Shown here: piece by piece, positions 60,837 through 64,000 of the stretch
Numbering within the stretch: position 1 is the first letter of the stretch
How the letters are laid out: every line of letters starts with the position of its first letter
Source of the DNA: Dyella sp. C9
Lineage (GTDB): Bacteria > Pseudomonadota > Gammaproteobacteria > Xanthomonadales > Rhodanobacteraceae
DNA length: 64,000 nucleotides
Direction: 5' to 3'
Assembly (NCBI RefSeq): GCF_003332825.1
Contig: NZ_QIRF01000004.1
Coordinates: 276,016 to 340,015 of the forward strand
Program-made: the position numbers and the translations under genes
The notes under the pieces: generated by a model
Seen by the model: only the letters and a program-made list of their open reading frames with translations
Database searches by the model: none
Told to the model about the DNA's origin: nothing

Positions 60837-61469
60837 ATGAACCACGCGATGCCTGCCTTTTTCCTGGCCGATTCACTCGGACTGGATTTCCTCAATTCCG
60901 TGGCCACTCCCGCGGATACGCCGATCGACTGGCTGGAGGACGGGGAGGGGCTGCTTGGCTGGCTGCATCAGGCGCGGCTGGTGCCGGAAGACGTGCTCGG
61001 TTCCATCCGCGAGAGGGCCATCCCGGGCGAGCTCGATCGACTGGCGGCACAGGCCAGGGCGCTGCGCGAGTGGTTTCGCGCCTTCGTCCGCGAGCACAAA
61101 GGGCATCCCTTGCGCGAAGAGGACTTGATGGCGCTGGAGCCGCTCAACGAACTGCTCCGGCGCGACGAGGGCTATTACGAAATCGTGGCGCAACAGCCGG
61201 GGGCGTCGTCGGCCTTCACGCTGGCGGCGACGCGCCGCTGGAATTCACCCGAGACCTTGTTGGTGCCGATCGCCGAAGCGATGGCACGGTTGGTATGCGA
61301 TGAGGACTTCTCGCATGTGAAAGCCTGCGAGGGGCCGAGCTGTACCCTGTTGTTTGCCGACCACACGCGGGGGCATGCCCGCCGTTGGTGCAGCATGGCG
61401 TTTTGCGGCAATCGCGCCAAGCAGGCGGCGCACCGGCTTCGCCTGAAGGCGCAGCTGCCGGAGGCGTGA
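60837..61469 (+). CDS. CGNR zinc-finger / ABATE-domain transcriptional regulator
   Basis: 210 residues. The N-terminal ABATE-type domain (FFLADSLGLDFLNSVATPAD; EDGEGLLGWLHQARLVPEDV) is followed by a C-terminal CGNR zinc finger (CEGPSCTLLFADHTRGHARR, WCSMAFCGNRAKQAAHRLRL). These proteins are regulators that respond to unknown small ligands, often divergent from hydrolase or SDR genes. ATG at 60837 with AAGGAGA upstream. The divergent region contains the palindrome TAACTTGTCAAGTTA, a likely operator. Confidence 0.92.
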   Translation: MNHAMPAFFLADSLGLDFLNSVATPADTPIDWLEDGEGLLGWLHQARLVPEDVLGSIRERAIPGELDRLAAQARALREWFRAFVREHKGHPLREEDLMALEPLNELLRRDEGYYEIVAQQPGASSAFTLAATRRWNSPETLLVPIAEAMARLVCDEDFSHVKACEGPSCTLLFADHTRGHARRWCSMAFCGNRAKQAAHRLRLKAQLPEA

Positions 61470-61530
61470 TCGCCGAGTCATGTCATCCCTGCGGCTGGCC
61501 GTGGTCCATGCGGTGCGCGCCGCGTGGTGC

Positions 61531-62325
61531 TCAGGACGCGGGTGACAGCCATGCGTCCAGTCGTTGCCGGGCGAACTCCACCAGCGCCGTGCTATCCATC
61601 AGCTGGCATGCCGCCTGACCGATCACGCGATGGCGTATCAGGCCGGCGCGGTCGGCCTCGGCGCCGATCCGCGGAAAATGCACGCCATTGTCGTCGCCGA
61701 CATCCGGCGCTTCCACCCACACCCGCGCGCCCCGTGCCAGCCAGGGAAAGCGACGCAGCTTGGTGCGATGGCGTGCCGTCTGCGCTTCGGCGTAGTGGAG
61801 AAACGAGTTGCGGTTGTGCCCGACGCCCAGCAGCAGGATCTGCGCACGCAGTGCGTGCATGCGTTCGAACGGCGAGTGTTTGCCCAGGGCGTAGGGCAGC
61901 GGATGCGGGCGGGTGATGGTTCTGGCATGGGGCCCGATCGCGGCGACGGAGGCCTGCGGGTGCGGGCTGCGTCGATGCTGTGGATGCGCCAGCAGTGCAT
62001 TGGGTATCGCGCCCATCGGCGTGGGCGTGGCGTTGCCGAACAAGGGAACACCATCGCGGGCACCCATGATCGCCGCATCGGCGTGGAGGCCCGCGCCGGG
62101 ATGCGGATCGGCGATTTGCGGCGTGAACGCCGGCATCACCAGCGTTCCTGCCTCGCCCAGGCAGCGCAGCAGCGCTTCGATGACCGCTGGCGCGCCACCG
62201 GCGATTGCACCGAAGGCGGACAGTGACGAATGCACCATGACCACGCCACCTGCGGCAACTCCAAGCGCCTCCAGTTCCCGTCGTAGCACGGCCATGTCGA
62301 TTGGATCGCGGGTCGTGCCTGTCAT
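61531..62325 (-). CDS. AAC(3)-family N-acetyltransferase-like protein
   Basis: 264 residues. It belongs to the aminoglycoside 3-N-acetyltransferase fold: GGVVMVHSSLSAFGAIAGGA, GTLVMPAFTPQIADPHPGAG, RSPHPQASVAAIGPHA and SPFERMHALRAQILLLGVGH. The canonical HSSLSxFG and RSxHPxxS signatures are kept. Chromosomal homologues act on diverse amines, so resistance should not be assumed. Alone on the minus strand between the CGNR gene and a GNAT gene; GGAG upstream of the ATG. Confidence 0.9.
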   Translation of the reverse strand: MTGTTRDPIDMAVLRRELEALGVAAGGVVMVHSSLSAFGAIAGGAPAVIEALLRCLGEAGTLVMPAFTPQIADPHPGAGLHADAAIMGARDGVPLFGNATPTPMGAIPNALLAHPQHRRSPHPQASVAAIGPHARTITRPHPLPYALGKHSPFERMHALRAQILLLGVGHNRNSFLHYAEAQTARHRTKLRRFPWLARGARVWVEAPDVGDDNGVHFPRIGAEADRAGLIRHRVIGQAACQLMDSTALVEFARQRLDAWLSPAS

Positions 62326-62365
62326 GGGTTCTGGCTCCGATGGTGGGGCGTTTCCCGGCTTCCGC

Positions 62366-62845
62366 TCAGCCGCCCAGCCGCTTGGTCATGGGTACGCAGG
62401 GGAGGCTCACGCCCAGCGACGATTCGTAGATGGATTGCCCGTCGCCCTCGAAGCCCAGCGATCGGTAGAACGGCGCGGCATTGAGGGTGGACTCGAGCTG
62501 TAGGCTGTAAAGTCCCGCGGCCTTCGCCAGGCATTCCAGGTGGGCTACCAGGGCGCGCCCCACGCCCCGCCCCATGTACGCGGGCCGGACAAACACCGCG
62601 TCGATCTTTCCGGTCGAGAGGTCGACCATGCCCGAGCCCACGACCTGCCCGTCGGCGATGGCGACATGGAATTGTTCCGCGACACGCCCGGCGAACGTGG
62701 CCGACATTTCGCCGCCGGTCCAGCGGGCGAGGTCGGCGTCCGGATAATGGCCGCGGCAGCGCGCCAGGATGGCCTCGCGGCGGAGGGCGAAGCAGGCCGC
62801 CGCGTCGTCGAGGGTGGCCTTGCGGATATGCATGTCGCCGGTCAT
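62366..62845 (-). CDS. GNAT-family N-acetyltransferase
   Basis: 159 residues. The GNAT core is visible: MHIRKATLDDAAACFALRRE at the start, motif A DAVFVRPAYMGRGVGRALVA (acetyl-CoA pyrophosphate loop xRGxGxA) and motif B LYSLQLESTLNAAPFYRSLG then FEGDG. Substrate unknown. The ATG at 62845 or the internal ATG at 62833 could be the start. It is followed by the AAC(3)-like gene and preceded by the GGDEF gene, all minus strand. Confidence 0.9.
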   Translation of the reverse strand: MTGDMHIRKATLDDAAACFALRREAILARCRGHYPDADLARWTGGEMSATFAGRVAEQFHVAIADGQVVGSGMVDLSTGKIDAVFVRPAYMGRGVGRALVAHLECLAKAAGLYSLQLESTLNAAPFYRSLGFEGDGQSIYESSLGVSLPCVPMTKRLGG

Positions 62846-62863
62846 CGGTATTCGGAGGGGTGG

Positions 62864-63886
62864 TCAGCGCCGGGCGTCGGCGCCGCGTCGCTCGCGCTTG
62901 GCGACATACATGGCGGCATCGGCCTGGGCCAGCAAAGCCTCCGCGTCGCAGCCATTGGCTGCCGCGATGACCACGCCAATGCTGGGGCCGGCATAGTCGA
63001 TCACCGGACCTGCCAACTGGAATTGCCCGGTGGTGGCGGCCTGCAGGCGATCATGCAGGATCTTGGCGACATGGGTGGCGTCGGCGCGCATCGGGCTGGA
63101 CAGCACCACGAATTCATCGCCCCCCAGGCGCGCGACATAGTCGTCACCGCGCAGTGCGCCCTGCAGGCGTCCACCGATCGCGGTGAGAAAGCGGTCACCG
63201 GCATCATGGCCATGCTCATCGTTGATGGCCTTGAAGCGGTCCAGGTCGATGAAGGCGACCACCAGTGCGCGGTCGCCCTGTGCCAGGGTGTTGAGGCGGC
63301 GGCCCAGTTCGTCCATCAATGCACGACGGTTGGGCAGGCGGGTGGTGGCATCGGTGAGCGCACTCATGGCCAGCGTGTCGTTGGCCTGGCGCAGCGCATG
63401 CACGAGGCGCTCGCGTTCGATCTGCTGGCTGATCAGCCGCGAAAACATCTGCAGCACCTTCTCGGCGCCCTCGGCCAGGGGTCGGCGCTGGTCACTCGCC
63501 GCGCACAGGGTGCCGTACAGGGTGCCGTCGTCCAGGCGCACCGGCGTGCTGGCGTAGGTGGCGATGCCGAGGGCCCGGGCTGGCGCCGAGTCGGCCCAGC
63601 ACTGGGCCACGTCGTCGGTGTAAGGGCGGTTCTCCTCCAGGGCGCGTTTGCACAGCGTGCCTTCCCAGGGCACCTCCAGGCCCTCCGGGATCAGCAGCTG
63701 GCGGGTGTTGCTGGCATACAGAATGTGCTGCACGCCGGCGCCCAGGTCGATCGTGGTCAGGTAGGTCGATTCCAGGCCGGTGGCGGCCTGCAGCAGCTCC
63801 AGCAGGGGGCGTACCAGCTGTTCCAGCGTCTGAGCCTTGGTTACCGACTCGGACAGCAGACCTACGAAGTCCGGGTGGGGGGTCAT
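62864..63886 (-). CDS. GAF-GGDEF diguanylate cyclase (upstream context truncated by contig end)
   Basis: 340 residues. N-terminal GAF-type sensor (about 5-150: LESTYLTTIDLGAGVQHILY, DDGTLYGTLCAASDQRRPLA), then GGDEF domain with ATTRLPNRRALMDELGRRLN, FIDLDRFKAINDEHGHDAGD and the active site ARLGGDEFVVLSSP. The allosteric I-site RxxD (RGDD, five residues before GGDEF) is present. It makes cyclic di-GMP. The start MTPHPDFVGLL is plausible, but the contig runs into adapter sequence right upstream, so a longer N terminus and the promoter cannot be seen. Confidence 0.92.
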   Translation of the reverse strand: MTPHPDFVGLLSESVTKAQTLEQLVRPLLELLQAATGLESTYLTTIDLGAGVQHILYASNTRQLLIPEGLEVPWEGTLCKRALEENRPYTDDVAQCWADSAPARALGIATYASTPVRLDDGTLYGTLCAASDQRRPLAEGAEKVLQMFSRLISQQIERERLVHALRQANDTLAMSALTDATTRLPNRRALMDELGRRLNTLAQGDRALVVAFIDLDRFKAINDEHGHDAGDRFLTAIGGRLQGALRGDDYVARLGGDEFVVLSSPMRADATHVAKILHDRLQAATTGQFQLAGPVIDYAGPSIGVVIAAANGCDAEALLAQADAAMYVAKRERRGADARR

Positions 63887-63899
63887 CAGCCTCGCATGC

Positions 63900-64000
<101 letters not shown>

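Noticed and set aside
61484..61500. Fragment GTCATCCCTGCGG that resembles the end of the palindromic repeat element
   Set aside because: Only about 12 bases match and the partner arm is missing; too short to call a repeat copy.

Overview
The window looks like a contig end from a high-GC gammaproteobacterium of the Lysobacterales (Xanthomonadales), most likely a Rhodanobacteraceae such as Dyella, Rhodanobacter or Luteibacter. The basis is the GC-rich codon use, the core block fis/purH, prmA, accC-accB, aroQ, tlpA-dsbD, cutA, groES-groEL, three TonB-dependent receptors (two with STN domains), and many LysR/GntR/MarR-type regulators. Genus-level placement is inference. The last ~100 bases are not genomic: they contain an Illumina adapter followed by poly-A and poly-G.

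Layout. 1-8.9 kb: core genes on the minus strand (purH partial, fis, a DUF3426 zinc-ribbon protein, prmA, a small hypothetical, accC-accB with a terminator, aroQ, a TlpA-like thioredoxin, and a DsbD with a duplicated N-terminal domain). 9-22.9 kb: an accessory stretch bounded by two ~100-bp palindromic repeat elements. It holds an EamA exporter, a YfcG-type GST divergent from a MocR regulator, a TonB receptor with a TPR-sulfotransferase, and a phosphonate-type catabolic locus (PhnM, PhnF-like regulator, TIGR03364-type FAD oxidoreductase, DUF5690 permease, PhnX-like HAD hydrolase) with no C-P lyase core in view. 22.9-26.3 kb: cutA, a class II aldolase, and groES-groEL with sigma-32 and sigma-70 promoters, a CIRCE operator and an AU-rich hairpin around the groEL ribosome binding site.

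26.3-42.3 kb: accessory metabolism and regulation. This covers a Fic protein with upstream direct repeats, a GFA protein, a MarR-isochorismatase-membrane protein-MFS operon with a clear palindromic operator, LysR-FUSC, an SRPBCC/DJ-1/old-yellow-enzyme operon divergent from a LysR gene, lldD, a double-DTG secreted protein, a methyltransferase, a proline-rich membrane protein with a duplicated Cys motif and a stand-alone TonB C-terminal domain protein.

42.4-57.3 kb: envelope and uptake functions. An ECF sigma/FecR/STN-receptor system is followed by an alpha/beta hydrolase and a phosphoesterase. Next come a GDSL hydrolase and a membrane protein divergent from a CadC-like regulator, with four helically phased repeats between them, and then a Fur-box-controlled siderophore-type receptor with a PepSY membrane protein. 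57.4-63.9 kb: secreted hydrolase, an SDR/hydrolase/hydrolase operon divergent from a CGNR regulator with a palindromic operator, an AAC(3)-family protein, a GNAT protein and a GAF-GGDEF diguanylate cyclase at the contig end.

The most novel-looking elements are the PhnM/DUF5690/TIGR03364/PhnX-like locus, the candidate groEL RNA thermometer, the phased repeats upstream of the CadC-like regulator, and the possible split-TonB pair. I saw no tRNA, rRNA, CRISPR array, transposase or prophage gene.
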